This document shows positions 18,201-26,973 of a stretch of DNA of 64,000 nucleotides, piece after piece. The notes under the pieces are model-generated. The model was not told the origin of the DNA. It ran no database searches and saw nothing but the letters and a program-made list of their open reading frames with translations. Each line of letters opens with the position of its first letter. Positions within the stretch are counted from its first letter, which is position 1. The DNA comes from Actinomadura livida (GTDB lineage: Bacteria > Actinomycetota > Actinomycetes > Streptosporangiales > Streptosporangiaceae), in NCBI RefSeq assembly GCF_014648675.1, contig NZ_BMRO01000006.1, forward strand, positions 300,615 to 364,614, given 5' to 3'. The position numbers were made by a program, and so were the translations under genes.

Positions 18201-18902
18201 CCCGCTGTCCGGCTCCTGCGTCACCGACAACCCCGGGGCCGACAACGGCAACGCCAACTCAGCCAGCCGCGGATCCTTGGCCGCCTCGGCGGTCTTGACC
18301 ACCACGGTGTGCGCAAACCCGTCCGCCTCGGCCCGCAACTGCAAATCGACGTCCGCACCCAGCACACCCTCGTAGGTGGCGGTATCCCCGTCGAGAGTCG
18401 GCTCGGGAAGGGGCTGCGGCCACGTCAACGCCAACTTGCGCCCAGCCCGCGTCATCTGCACCATCGGGCCATTGCCCCCGCCAGAGAACTTCAGGGCGAC
18501 CGTGGTCACAGCCGGCACGACATCAGCGCCCGAGCGGTGCAACCCGGTATCGATCTCGGCCCATCCCCCGTCCTGGCGAGCGCGAATCGGCCGGATACGC
18601 TGCTCCACCTCCATCCGCCCATCCGGCAGCGCCCGCACCGTGCGGCTCTCACCCCGCCCGGCCAACACCTCCACCGGCTCACCCGACTGCCGAGCCGCCT
18701 TAAGCGCCTGCTCCTCGGTCGCCGCCGCCTTGGGCAGCTGCTCATCAGCACGCGCCACCGGCGCCACGGCCAGGCTCGGAACCTGCAGCAATGCGGCGGC
18801 CATCAAGACCGAAAAGGCGCCAGCCGACCAGGCTGAACGCCGCAATAGCAGCGACCCAGACCCGGGTGTACGACGCACAGCAATGACGGCACGACGGCCC
18901 AT
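15291..18902 (-). CDS. Secreted LamG/jellyroll protein, companion of the RHS toxin
   Basis: 1203 residues. An N-terminal signal peptide (RRSAWSAGAFSVLMAAALLQ to VARADEQ) indicates export. The region from about 60 to 330 is beta-rich and resembles the N-terminal module that precedes many actinobacterial RHS proteins. Residues about 330-500 look like a DNRLRE-type stalk module. Two LamG-like jellyroll domains follow: one from about 730 to 930 with WVRLTQAGVTRTVLSQDG and VYDQTNRLQIYVNG, and one from about 950 to 1190 with YDATNRTMSLYING. LamG domains bind glycans or proteins at the cell surface. The gene lies 135 bp upstream of the RHS gene in the same direction, so it is likely cotranscribed and may anchor or display the toxin. 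Ligand unknown. Confidence 0.82.
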   Translation of the reverse strand: MGRRAVIAVRRTPGSGSLLLRRSAWSAGAFSVLMAAALLQVPSLAVAPVARADEQLPKAAATEEQALKAARQSGEPVEVLAGRGESRTVRALPDGRMEVEQRIRPIRARQDGGWAEIDTGLHRSGADVVPAVTTVALKFSGGGNGPMVQMTRAGRKLALTWPQPLPEPTLDGDTATYEGVLGADVDLQLRAEADGFAHTVVVKTAEAAKDPRLAELALPLSAPGLSVTQEPDSGVLIAKTSAGMGVFDAPSPVMWDSTRAPAGAQGSSTATTPQASAMDTGQGPAEGAKTAPVNVEVSGGKLTLTPDQGLLTAADTTFPVYIDPVWGAHKASAWGMVSSGYPSESYYKFKGKATEGVGRCEVAKDGNCVKNQTKRLFYKVPLPSLKGRYVQAVEFTAFETGAFNCNSPTSIQLWRTLQLKSYATWNNTAGSWSNGGAWGEHLISRDVAFCSRTPVEFGGSLLRSHVQSALNKGYSDITFGLKAYSEATMDWWKRFADDAYLTIQYNNPPYTVNYKSMATTPGGLCAPQNDPVVINRVPTLSGYFWDPDDEDANKVQPEFASHWDTGDGSGFVQRWSSGRIAPAARSGTQRRTTMPDTIPQKTLIGWHARAWDGEQYGPWSSTGAAPACYFIYDPSKPAPTITSTDYPDDDQWHGGVGQAGSFTITDPEGVANRYDIRLNNVPVMSVATTDGAARTITLAPNQYGPNSVTVVAFAPSGQNSAAASINFLANEGTPAKARFPLDEGAGSTTATAQTRDGDPPITADLHGGTSFGQQGQVETALTLDGTGHAGTGTPIVDTSKQFAVSVWVRLTQAGVTRTVLSQDGTSKSGFYLKYDGALNKWVLSMVKSDSAETGAYQAVSKNPAELNTWTHLVGVYDQTNRLQIYVNGDRGAESPVVPAAWNATGGFQIGRSKWLGNPADHWPGMVDDVQVYDRILSGPEITNLYQQAPVLKARWKLNAATDGLSPGEVHDGGAAPPLKLRNAAAISAGAGFKGPFISPAGLQLDGLGAYAEADPADPAADSPLISTDESFTLTGWVQNMQRPQTTATVFSLPGTQTNAFALRYVPDATEPEYLGTWQLEMNNADLPATDPSKPQRLTSNSAYTEDDWDHITIVYDATNRTMSLYINGSTVNGSDGDSEEGDVRPFKAAGGLQAGRNAFGGNGAGTHFWPAALDDVWLYRGVLSRTQIVQLGQAIELDTDDGP

Positions 18903-19315
18903 AAAAACCCCAAGGGCATAAGGGGCGGATAAATCTCCCTTAAGGTAAACAGCTAGTTAGCTTTCGTAAAGATGTCAGATGATCTTCGTTTTGTGATCCA
19001 TATCACTACCACTTCTTGTAGTCCGACATCACCTCATGAGCGTCATGCCTGATCCGAGATCAGATGTTCATGACAATCAGCCATGCCTTGCTTGCACAGG
19101 GCAGCCATCCAAGCGCGGAGAGGTCGGTCCACTACACCTGGTAGTCACCGGGTGTAAGTATCTGGAGGGATCGACCGTCGCCCACGGCAACATGCGCAAA
19201 TGCAGCCCAAGCTTGGCAGTTACAGCGACTTCTCTCGGCGGCATCATGAGCCGGTATCGGGAGTGCCTGAAAGTCTCGGAAATGCGGTGATCAGCCTTCA
19301 GTTCAGGTGAAGCGG
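18903..19315. other. Upstream region of the LamG-RHS operon, probable promoter area
   Basis: The first 130 bp are noticeably AT-rich (for example ctagttagctttcgtaaaga) compared with the flanks, as expected for a promoter or leader. No sigma-factor consensus can be fixed by eye. The remainder shows no gene. Confidence 0.45.
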
Positions 19316-19640
19316 TCACCGTCTTGCAAACAACAGCGCATTGAGCGAGGCCTCCATCCGGGGTTTGCCGGTCACGTTGGGCTGCTTTTTGTGCGGGGGT
19401 GCGGATGCCCCAGGTAGAGCACTGGAGCGCGCCCTGCTCGGTGGGGAAACGCCCACGTCGGCGGGCGACCAGGCGGAGCCGGGCGTTGAGGCTCGCGATC
19501 GGTTGGTGGTGTAGATGACCTTACGGATCTGCGATGAAACGCCGGGAACGACACGAACGTCGACCGGGAGTCCCGCTACAGCCGGGGTGATCGTCGGATA
19601 GCGGTCGTCCAGTCGGTTTCGCGAACCCGCAACCCGCTGT
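19316..19640 (-). pseudogene. IS256-family transposase fragment (C-terminal part)
   Basis: The minus strand shows IRKVIYTTN followed, after a frame change, by SLNARLRLVARRRGRFPTEQ and later PHKKQPNVTGKPR and ASLNAL. These are the conserved C-terminal blocks of Mutator/IS256 transposases. Frameshifts and loss of the N-terminal part make it non-functional. With the fragment at 7080-7443 it brackets the RHS locus. Confidence 0.75.
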
Positions 19641-19980
19641 TCGGACGCCACGCACTGCTGGATGGTGACTCTGGCCAGTTCTCCTCGGCCGCCTCCGACA
19701 GATGGATCAGCACCTCCTGCCGACCGGGGTGTCGGCAAGCCACCGCTCGTAGCACCGGCTTCCGGCACGAACCCCGAACCGTGCCCTATCGGACCAGCCC
19801 TTCACGGAATATGTGCCAGAGCCAGGATTCGCCCATCGTTGACAGTCTCCGAGTTCGCAGTCGTCGGCCCGGACAGGGAACCTCGAGACCGCGTGCGCCG
19901 ATGTCAACGGCCACGCAGCCCATGACCGTCATCACGGTTCTCGGTCGAGCGTAAGCAGCTGAAACGGGTTGCGCTCGACC
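19641..19980. other. No gene recognised
   Basis: Relic-like sequence between the IS256 and IS3 fragments. If element A once had an integrase beside its inner att site, this is where it would have been. No recombinase motif remains visible. Confidence 0.35.
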
Positions 19981-20060
19981 GAGAACGCTGACGCCGAGCG
20001 GGCCAACGAGGTTCTCAAGACGGCCAGTGCAGCTTCCGTCACCGAACTCGGCCGGCCAGG
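19981..20060 (+). pseudogene. IS3-family OrfA fragment
   Basis: The plus strand reads ENADAERANEVLKTASAASV then TELGRP, a degenerate form of the conserved OrfA tail seen intact in many actinobacterial IS3 elements. Only about 27 codons remain. It lies 170 bp left of the second att-like repeat, much as the larger IS3 relic lies left of the first. Confidence 0.65.
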
Positions 20061-20227
20061 ACGACGCGGTCACGATGATCGACCGTCTGGGTGACCGCTT
20101 CGGAAATTCACGAAGCGTACGAATCTGAGGGCGGTGACTCCCCTGCTGGCTCCCGAGGCTGCGAAGCGGTCATCGGGAACGCGCGAGGTTGCGCCGTGGA
20201 TGACGCTCTGACCTGTGGAAACTTGGG

Positions 20228-20270
20228 GTGGGCGATACTGGGTTCGAACCAGTGACCTCTTCGGTGTGAA
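20228..20270 (-). repeat. att-like repeat 2: 3' half of tRNA-Val, boundary between elements A and B
   Basis: This is an exact copy of the 43 bp at 1144-1186 and at the tRNA-Val 3' end (60330-60372). Two further upstream bases also match the tRNA copy. Only the 3' half of the tRNA is present. It marks the junction of the two tandem islands. Confidence 0.88.
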
Positions 20271-20555
20271 AACGGTTGGACAGCCCGGCAGCGAAGGCCG
20301 TCCAGACATCAGCCCAGGTCAGAAGCCCACCTTCCGCTCCAGTGGCAACAGTCCAAGGAAGATCAAGTCACTTCTGATCTCCCACGATTCACGCTCCTCG
20401 CTCTTGACGACCAGCTACCGTGGGTTACCGTCGGCCCGTCAACATGCTCAATCCCAGGCATCCGAGGCGCAAGAGTGACATACCGTCCACACAGGTAGAT
20501 GAATGCCTGCATACGACGCCAAGCCGGCGCGGCAAGCAGCGATTTGCGTCGTTGC

Positions 20556-20624
20556 CTACGGTGAAAGCACTCGTTCTCAGGCAGCGAATCGGCCTCTCAT
20601 TGCTTCGATCTGCGCATCGGGCAG
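20556..20624 (-). pseudogene. Relic of an AbiEii-like 3' end
   Basis: The minus strand reads LPDAQIEAMRGRFAA, stop, ERVLSP, stop. It lines up with VPVAQIAVMRDRFADWERML and AP of the intact gene ending at 1471. The premature stop arises where the intact gene has a Trp codon (TGG against TGA). Everything upstream of the repeat end is lost. Confidence 0.75.
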
Positions 20625-20799
20625 ACACCTTCCCCGAACTCGGGGCCGGGTTCGAGATATCAACGAGCACCGCCTGGAGGTATGGGACTCGAATTTCGCT
20701 TCGGAGATATCGTGCGCCCAGTCGATAATTCGGACCCCAGAAGGCTATTTTTCCAAGGTTTCCCTTGATGGCCACTTGCTACGAGCGGCGATCGTCCGG

Positions 20800-23589
20800 C
20801 TACCGGACGGCCATGGGGGCGAGACCGAGGTCGGCGAGTACGGCCGCTCCGCGGAGGGCGTGCTCGCCGCCCGCCAGGATCCTGGTCCGGGCCGACTGGT
20901 AGCGGCAACCGGCGGCGTCGAACGCGTCCGTCGTGGCGAGCAGCCGCGTCGGGTCGTCCTCCAGTAGTGCCTCGGCCCGTTCAACGATGGCGCCGGCGAC
21001 GGGATTGCCGGTGGTGAGCTCGCGGGCGTCGGCCAGGCGGTGGCGGGCGTCGGGGCTTCCCGCGAGCACGGCGGCCTCCGCGCGCAACGCCACGTACCAG
21101 TGGTGCCAGATCCAGGTGACCCACCTCCACACCTCGCCGGATTCGGGCGCCATCCGCTCCAGCGCTTCGGACACCTGTCCGTTGTGGAGCAGCGGCATCA
21201 CGTCGAAGACCGCGCCGTAGCCGTGGACCCGGTTCGGGGACGCGCCGAACTGCTCCAGAATCGTGTTCCACTCGTGCCGGGCGTCCTGGTCGTCGCGGAG
21301 GCCGTGGACCATCGCGACGGCGGTCACCGCCGGTTCGAGGTCCGGCCAGGCCGGGCTGCCGCTGCGCCGCCACGAGTCCAGGAACCGGACGGCGCCGGTG
21401 AGCACGTCGCCGACGTCGCCCGCCAGCGCATCGGCGACCAGCTGCCAGCTCGTCGCGCGGTGCCCCACTTCGGCCAGCGACGGGTGGTCGGCGAGCCGAC
21501 TCGCCCAACGGCGGGCGCCGGGCAGGTCTCCGACGCCGATACCGGTCTGGGCCGCCTCGCCGAGCGCCTGGACGAGCTCGTGGGTGACAGCGGGCGTGGT
21601 CGGCGCGGACGACAGAAGGTGGACGCGGCGCCGGGCCGTGGCCGCGGTGGCGAACGCGTCGCCGGCCCAGCTCTGGACGGCGGCGAGCGCGTCGAGCGCG
21701 GCGGACTCGGCGGGTGGGTCGCCGGTGCGGTGGGCGAGTTCGACCGCGCGTTCGGCACGCGCGAGCGTCTCCGTCACGACGTCGTCGTACGGGTCCTGGT
21801 CGGCGCCGAACGCGTCGGCGGCCGACGCGACCTCGGCCAGCGCGACGGCCGCCAGTGCGGCGGGGTCGTCGCCTGCGTCCTCCCGCGCCTCAGTGATGAG
21901 CGCGAGCGCCCGGTCCGGGGACGGCGTCCGGACGAACGTACCCGAGAACCGGTACACGGTGGTCGCGGCGGTCGCCAGGTCGGCGGCGGCGCGAGTGGCG
22001 GCGCCACACCGGCGGGCGTGGGCCGCGGCGGCCCGGTGCAGGCGGTACATGTCGTCGCCGTGCATGCGGCACCCGGCGACGGCGGCGGCATTCCGGAGCA
22101 TCGCCGCGGCGGCGGCCGCGTCGCCGGCGAGCGCGGCGGCCTGCTCGTACCGCTGCTGTGACTCACCGACCAGATTGCGGGTGAAGGCGAGCTCCGCCAT
22201 GTGCCGCGCGAGGTCGAACGCGTCCGCGCGGTGTTCCGGCTCGTCGGCCGCCCACGCCAGGGCAGCGCGGAGGTCGTCGGCGACGGCGTCGAACCGGGGC
22301 CGCCAGTCCGTTCCGGCGACCGCGAGGCCGGTGGCCGCGGCCAGGCACCAGCGAAGGTGCCGGGTGCGGACATCGGCCAGCTCACCGGCCTCGGTGAGCC
22401 GCTCGGCCCCGTACTGGCGGATGGTCTCCAGCGCCCGGTACTCGGTCGCGCTCGACGACGCCCGCACGACCAGCAGGCTCTGTTCCGCCAGGCGGGCCAG
22501 CCCGTCGGCGATGACGCCCTCCTCGGCCCCGGCCACCTCCGCCGCCGCCGTGGCGGTGAACGGCGCGACGAACACCGACACCCGCCGAAGGAGGTTCCGG
22601 TCGGCCGGCTCCAGCAGTGTGTGGCTCCAGTCCACCGCCGCCCGCACCGAACGGTGCCGGTCGTCGGCGCGGGACCCGCCGGTGAGCGTCCGCAGCGGTT
22701 GGGACAGGGCCGCGGTGAGGCCGTCCAGCCCGAGCGTCGGGTACCGGGCGGCGGCCAGCTCGATCGCCAGCGCCATGCCGTCCAGCCGCTCGCAGATCGA
22801 GCGGATGTGGTCGTGCAGGGGAGGATCCAACGGCCAGCCGATCGCCGTCGCCCGTTCCTTGAACAGCGCGACCGCGTCCGACTCACCGTCGTCGGACAGC
22901 GACAGCGGCGGGACCTGGTACACCCGCTCGAACGGCACCATCAGCCGGGCCCGGCTCGTCACCAGCACCGTCACCCCGGGGCACGCCGCGAGCAGCCGCT
23001 CGACGAACAGCGCCACGCCGTCCCGCACCTGCTCGCAGTTGTCCAGCACGAGCAGCGCATGCCGGTCGGCCAGCGCCACGGCCACCGACTCGGTCATACC
23101 ACGGCCGGGCTGCTCGCCGAGACCGAGGGCGCCGGCGACCGCGTCCGCGACCATCCCCGGATCGTTGACCGGCACGAGATCGACGAACCACACCCCGTCC
23201 GCGAAAACGCCGGCCGCGTCCGCCGCCACCGCCAGCGCGAGCCGGGTCTTGCCCACGCCGCCGGGCCCCACCGCGGACACCTGCCGGTGCTTACCGATCA
23301 TCTCGGTCAGCTCGGCCCGCTCGCTCGCCCGGCCGACGAACGAGGTCAGCGGAGCCGGCAGGACGGGCACGGCGTGCGACGGACCGACGGCGCGGCGGCT
23401 CGCGGCGGCCCGCACGGCGAGCGCCCGCCGGTCTGGGACGTCCAGCTTCCGCAGCAGCGCGGAGACATGGCTTTCGGCCGTGCGGACCGAGATGAACAGC
23501 CGCGCCGCGATCTCGGCGTTGCTGAGATGCTCCCCGACCAGCTCCAACACCTCGGCTTCACGGGGAGAGACATCCACACTCGCGGTCAC
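20800..23589 (-). CDS. LuxR-HTH / STAND NTPase / TPR transcriptional regulator
   Basis: 929 residues. Unusually for large LuxR regulators, the LuxR-type helix-turn-helix is N-terminal (about 5-65: SPREAEVLELVGEHLSNAEI and RTAESHVSALLRKLDV). An NB-ARC-like STAND ATPase follows, with Walker A GPGGVGKTRLALAV near residue 108, Walker B LLVLDNCEQV and the GMALAIELAAARYP box. The remaining half is alpha-helical, TPR-like. Such proteins use ATP-dependent oligomerisation to switch transcription. It is divergent from two VOC-domain genes across a 157-bp gap and probably controls them. The GTG start is the longest with the HTH intact. Confidence 0.85.
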   Translation of the reverse strand: MTASVDVSPREAEVLELVGEHLSNAEIAARLFISVRTAESHVSALLRKLDVPDRRALAVRAAASRRAVGPSHAVPVLPAPLTSFVGRASERAELTEMIGKHRQVSAVGPGGVGKTRLALAVAADAAGVFADGVWFVDLVPVNDPGMVADAVAGALGLGEQPGRGMTESVAVALADRHALLVLDNCEQVRDGVALFVERLLAACPGVTVLVTSRARLMVPFERVYQVPPLSLSDDGESDAVALFKERATAIGWPLDPPLHDHIRSICERLDGMALAIELAAARYPTLGLDGLTAALSQPLRTLTGGSRADDRHRSVRAAVDWSHTLLEPADRNLLRRVSVFVAPFTATAAAEVAGAEEGVIADGLARLAEQSLLVVRASSSATEYRALETIRQYGAERLTEAGELADVRTRHLRWCLAAATGLAVAGTDWRPRFDAVADDLRAALAWAADEPEHRADAFDLARHMAELAFTRNLVGESQQRYEQAAALAGDAAAAAAMLRNAAAVAGCRMHGDDMYRLHRAAAAHARRCGAATRAAADLATAATTVYRFSGTFVRTPSPDRALALITEAREDAGDDPAALAAVALAEVASAADAFGADQDPYDDVVTETLARAERAVELAHRTGDPPAESAALDALAAVQSWAGDAFATAATARRRVHLLSSAPTTPAVTHELVQALGEAAQTGIGVGDLPGARRWASRLADHPSLAEVGHRATSWQLVADALAGDVGDVLTGAVRFLDSWRRSGSPAWPDLEPAVTAVAMVHGLRDDQDARHEWNTILEQFGASPNRVHGYGAVFDVMPLLHNGQVSEALERMAPESGEVWRWVTWIWHHWYVALRAEAAVLAGSPDARHRLADARELTTGNPVAGAIVERAEALLEDDPTRLLATTDAFDAAGCRYQSARTRILAGGEHALRGAAVLADLGLAPMAVR

Positions 23590-23746
23590 TGTCCCATTCT
23601 GTCGCAGGCCATCCGTGCACGGTCCGTGCCCGCGCTCCGTAGCCGCTTCCGTAGTCGCTACGGATGTGGCCAGGGTGAGCCTGGAGCGAGGCTATGAGCA
23701 GTTGAACGACGGGCCGATGCGGCCCCCACCGACTCCAGGAGCGACC

Positions 23747-24103
23747 ATGAGTGGATCTCCCGTCCAGGGAATCAGAACCGTGCTGCACCCGGTGAGCGAC
23801 CTGGCGAAGGCCAAGGCGGTGTACGCGGCCCTGCTCGGCGAGGCGCCGCAGACCGACTCGTCCCACTACGTCGGGTTTGAGGTCGGAGGCCAGCACATCG
23901 GGCTGGTCCCGGCCGGCGGCCCCCAGGACATGACCTCGCCGGTGGCCTACTGGCACGTGCCGGACATCGACGCGAAGGTCGCCGAACTGACCGCCGCCGG
24001 CGCGACCGTCAAGGAGGCCGCGCACGACGTCGGCGGCGGACGGCTGGTCGCCGCCGTCACCGACCCGGACGGCAACGTCCTCGGGCTGATCCAGGACCGC
24101 TGA
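23747..24103 (+). CDS. VOC-family (glyoxalase-like) protein
   Basis: 118 residues. ATG preceded by ccaggagcgacc, a good ribosome-binding site; the longer frame upstream is antisense to the LuxR gene. Vicinal-oxygen-chelate fold: the first beta-alpha-beta unit starts GIRTVLHPVSDLAKAKAVYA and continues into LLGEAPQTD, and the second ends VTDPDGNVLGLIQDR. These proteins include glyoxalases, dioxygenases and antibiotic-binding resistance proteins; substrate unknown. It pairs with the two-domain VOC gene 37 bp downstream and the divergent LuxR-STAND regulator. Confidence 0.85.
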   Translation: MSGSPVQGIRTVLHPVSDLAKAKAVYAALLGEAPQTDSSHYVGFEVGGQHIGLVPAGGPQDMTSPVAYWHVPDIDAKVAELTAAGATVKEAAHDVGGGRLVAAVTDPDGNVLGLIQDR

Positions 24104-24140
24104 GCACAACCGCCGAACCACCTCACCAGAAGGAATCACC

Positions 24141-24764
24141 ATGACCTCGTTCGAATCCATCACCCTGGAAGTCGCCAACCCCACGGCCGCGGAGACCTTC
24201 TATGCCATCTTCGGTCTCGCGCCCTATGTGAACGTCCGCCCCTCGGACGAGCCGACCACCGGCTTCCGCGGCTTCGCGCTGTCGCTCGTCGCGTCCCAGC
24301 CCGGCAACGTCGACGCCCTCATCGCCGCCGCGCTCGACGCCGGCGCCACGACGCTGAAGCCCGCCACGAAGTCGTTCTGGGGCTACGGCGGCGTCATCCA
24401 GACCCCGGACGGGACGATCTGCAAGGTCGCGTCCTCAAAGAAGAAGGACTCCGCGCCCGCCGCCCCCAAGTTCGACCAGATCACGCTGCTGCTAGGCGTA
24501 GCGGACGTCAAGGCGAGCAAGCGGTTCTATGTCGACCGCGGCCTGGCCGTCGCCAAGAGCTTCGGCGGCAAGTACGCCGAGTTCGACACCCCATCGTCCA
24601 CCGTCACACTGGCGCTCTACCCGCGCCGCGCCCTCGCCAAGGACACCGGCGTCGACCAGGAGGGCACCGGCTCGCACCGACTCGTGCTGGTCGGCGGCAA
24701 CGAGCCCATCACCGACCCGGACGGTTTTGCCTGGGAACCCACGCCCGCCCGAAGCCGGCCCTGA
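24141..24764 (+). CDS. Two-domain VOC-family protein
   Basis: 207 residues, ATG preceded by agaaggaatcacc. Two VOC units are visible: residues about 3-95 (SITLEVANPTAAETFYAIFG to IQTPDGTICKVAS) and about 110-200 (ITLLLGVADVKASKRFYVDR to ITDPDGFAWEP). A Lys/Ala-rich linker joins them. Tandem VOC domains form a pseudo-dimer with one or two metal sites. The reaction is unknown. Likely in one operon with the preceding VOC gene. Confidence 0.85.
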   Translation: MTSFESITLEVANPTAAETFYAIFGLAPYVNVRPSDEPTTGFRGFALSLVASQPGNVDALIAAALDAGATTLKPATKSFWGYGGVIQTPDGTICKVASSKKKDSAPAAPKFDQITLLLGVADVKASKRFYVDRGLAVAKSFGGKYAEFDTPSSTVTLALYPRRALAKDTGVDQEGTGSHRLVLVGGNEPITDPDGFAWEPTPARSRP

Positions 24765-24885
24765 GAAGGACGAGCGGGCGACGAACCATGAGCGGCCCAC
24801 GGCCACTCCCCCGCCGCCCGTGGTCTGTCGGGATCGGGATCCGGGCCGAAGATCGAAGAAGTCAATTGCACGACAGAAGCTCCCT

Positions 24886-26973
24886 TTAGATGGCTGTGAA
24901 GCGGACGGGGTCGGTGAGGGCGGTCAGGGCGGCGTCCAGGTCGGCGAGGCGGGCGGCGAGGGTGGCGGTGGCGAGGCGGGTGGGGAGGGCCTCGTTGAAC
25001 TTGAGGCCGCGCAGGGCGCGTTCGTCAATGTCGGGGAGGCAGAGCCGGTCGGCGGCGTCGGCGGTTCCGGCCCTCCACAGGTCGCGGGTGAGGTCGGGGC
25101 GTAGGCGTACCCACTCGTCCTCGAACCGCTGCTTCTCGTCGGTCAGGCCGGAGAGGGTTGCGGTGAGGACGGCGTTGGCCTTGTAGCCGGCCCAGTTCCA
25201 CCAGCGGACGTCGTCGCCGTCGCGGGTGATGACGGTGCCGCCGGGATGCACGGTGGAGGTGGCGGCATCCCGGGTCTTCGCGATGTAGCGGGCGGCCCGT
25301 TCGGTCATGGCGACGGGCGGGTCGGTGCCGAGGAGGACGTCCCGGCAGGCGCGGGTGAGGGCGAAACTGGAGCCGGTGAACGCAGTTCCGTACCAGCGGG
25401 CCTTCCCGGGACGGTCGGACGGTTCGACGTAGCAGCGGCGGCGTTTCCAGTCGACCCAGGTGACCTGCCAGCTGCGCCCCGCCAGGAGCAGGACGCGGGG
25501 GCCTTCGACGCGTTCGGTCAGGAGCATCGGGTCGGTCCGGCCGATCTCCTGGCGGCCGGACAGGACGGTGAACTCCGGTGGCGCGGTGAAGACGGCGGTC
25601 ATGTCCATGAAGTGGCGGCGGCCGAACTTCTCCTCGGCGGCGGGGCCGATGAACAGGTACTCGCCGTCCTGCTCGACGTATCCGTGTTGGACGAGGTGGC
25701 GGACGATCGGCTCGGCGCTGCGGTCGAACGGCGCCAGGCCGTTCCAGTGTTCGGCCCACAGGCGGTTCCCGACCTTGTGCTCTTGCAGGCAGAGGGCGAG
25801 GAACTGCTGGGCGACGATGTGACGCGGTTCCGGGGGCGCCTGCACCGGTTCGACGTATCCGCGGCTCCACAGCAGCGTCAGGGCGGCCGCTGAGAGTAGG
25901 GAGTCCTGGTTGAGGGCCAGGAAGAGGCAGTTGCGCGTGGTGCCCGGTCGTCGTCCGGTGCGGCCGAGGCGTTGCAGGAACGCGGCAACCGTGGGCGGGG
26001 CGTTGATCTGGATGACGCGGTCGAGGTCGCCGACGTCGATGCCGAGTTCGAGGGTGCTGGTCGAAACGATGACGCAGTCGCGGGCGTCGGCGAACGCCTC
26101 CTCGGCGCGGCGCCGCTCGTCGAGTGAGAGGGAGGCGTGCGACAGGAAGGTGGTGACGCCGCGGGCGTGCAGTGCGGCGCCGAGTTCCTCGACGAGCTGG
26201 CGGGAGTCGCAGAAGACGAGGCGTTTCTCGCCTCGGTGGAGGGCGGCGATGACGGTGGCGGCGTTCGGGACGGAGCCGACGTAGTCAAGTTCGACGACGT
26301 TGTCCTGGACGCTCGCGGTTTCTGGGGCGACTACTCGTGCCGGTCCGCGGTTGGTGCCCTGGAGCCATGCCAGGAGTTCGGCCGGGTTGCCGACCGTGGC
26401 CGACAGCCCGATGCGCTGGATGGGACGCCCCGCCAGGCGCGTCAGGCGCTCCAGGACGGCGAGGAGGTGCCATCCGCGGTCGTCGCCGGCGAAGGCGTGG
26501 ACCTCGTCGACGACGATCGCGCGAAGGTCGGCGAAGAGCCGGTGCTGGTCGACCTTCACGCTGAGCAGCATCGCCTCCAGCGATTCGGGGGTGGTGAGAA
26601 GGATGTCCGGGGGGTCGGTGAGGATGCGGCGGCGGGCCGGCGCGGGGACGTCGCCATGCCAGAGGGCGGCACGGCGGCCGACCCAGCCCGCGTAGGTCTC
26701 CAGGCGCGGCAGCAGGTTGTTGAGGAGGGCCTTCAACGGGCACACGTACAGCACCGAAAGGCCGGACCAGCCGCCGCCGTCCATGGCCGACAGCAGCGGG
26801 AACGCCGCGGCCTCGGTCTTGCCGCCCGCGGTGGGGGCGAGCAGGACGGCGTCGTCGCCGTCGAGAACCGGCCCGATGGCGTGTTCCTGCAGGGGCCGCA
26901 GCGACCGCCAGCCGAGGGTGTTGACGATGTGGTGCGTCAGCGCCGGTGAGAGCCGGTCGGCGGGCGCGGTCAC
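24886..26973 (-). CDS. brxHI: BREX type 2 Lhr-like helicase BrxHI
   Basis: 695 residues, GTG start overlapping the brxD stop by 4 nt. Superfamily 2 helicase: Walker A APTAGGKTEAA near residue 45, DEVH box IVVDEVHAF near 157, GLSATVGNP motif III, and motif VI LQRLGRTGRR near 340. The C-terminal part resembles the Lhr-type domain (RTDPMLLTERVEGPRVLLLA, VDWKRRRCYVEP). BrxHI is the helicase of type 2 BREX loci and is last in the order pglY-pglZ-brxD-brxHI found here. Its exact step in phage exclusion is not defined. Confidence 0.88.
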   Translation of the reverse strand: MTAPADRLSPALTHHIVNTLGWRSLRPLQEHAIGPVLDGDDAVLLAPTAGGKTEAAAFPLLSAMDGGGWSGLSVLYVCPLKALLNNLLPRLETYAGWVGRRAALWHGDVPAPARRRILTDPPDILLTTPESLEAMLLSVKVDQHRLFADLRAIVVDEVHAFAGDDRGWHLLAVLERLTRLAGRPIQRIGLSATVGNPAELLAWLQGTNRGPARVVAPETASVQDNVVELDYVGSVPNAATVIAALHRGEKRLVFCDSRQLVEELGAALHARGVTTFLSHASLSLDERRRAEEAFADARDCVIVSTSTLELGIDVGDLDRVIQINAPPTVAAFLQRLGRTGRRPGTTRNCLFLALNQDSLLSAAALTLLWSRGYVEPVQAPPEPRHIVAQQFLALCLQEHKVGNRLWAEHWNGLAPFDRSAEPIVRHLVQHGYVEQDGEYLFIGPAAEEKFGRRHFMDMTAVFTAPPEFTVLSGRQEIGRTDPMLLTERVEGPRVLLLAGRSWQVTWVDWKRRRCYVEPSDRPGKARWYGTAFTGSSFALTRACRDVLLGTDPPVAMTERAARYIAKTRDAATSTVHPGGTVITRDGDDVRWWNWAGYKANAVLTATLSGLTDEKQRFEDEWVRLRPDLTRDLWRAGTADAADRLCLPDIDERALRGLKFNEALPTRLATATLAARLADLDAALTALTDPVRFTAI

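Larger units (their letters stand above)
20228..20624. repeat. Extended direct repeat, copy 2
   Basis: Homologous to 1144-1538 over its full length, in the same orientation and with few indels. It contains the att core, about 285 bp of shared non-coding sequence and a broken AbiEii 3' end. It shows that both islands had the same distal terminus before they diverged. Confidence 0.85.
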
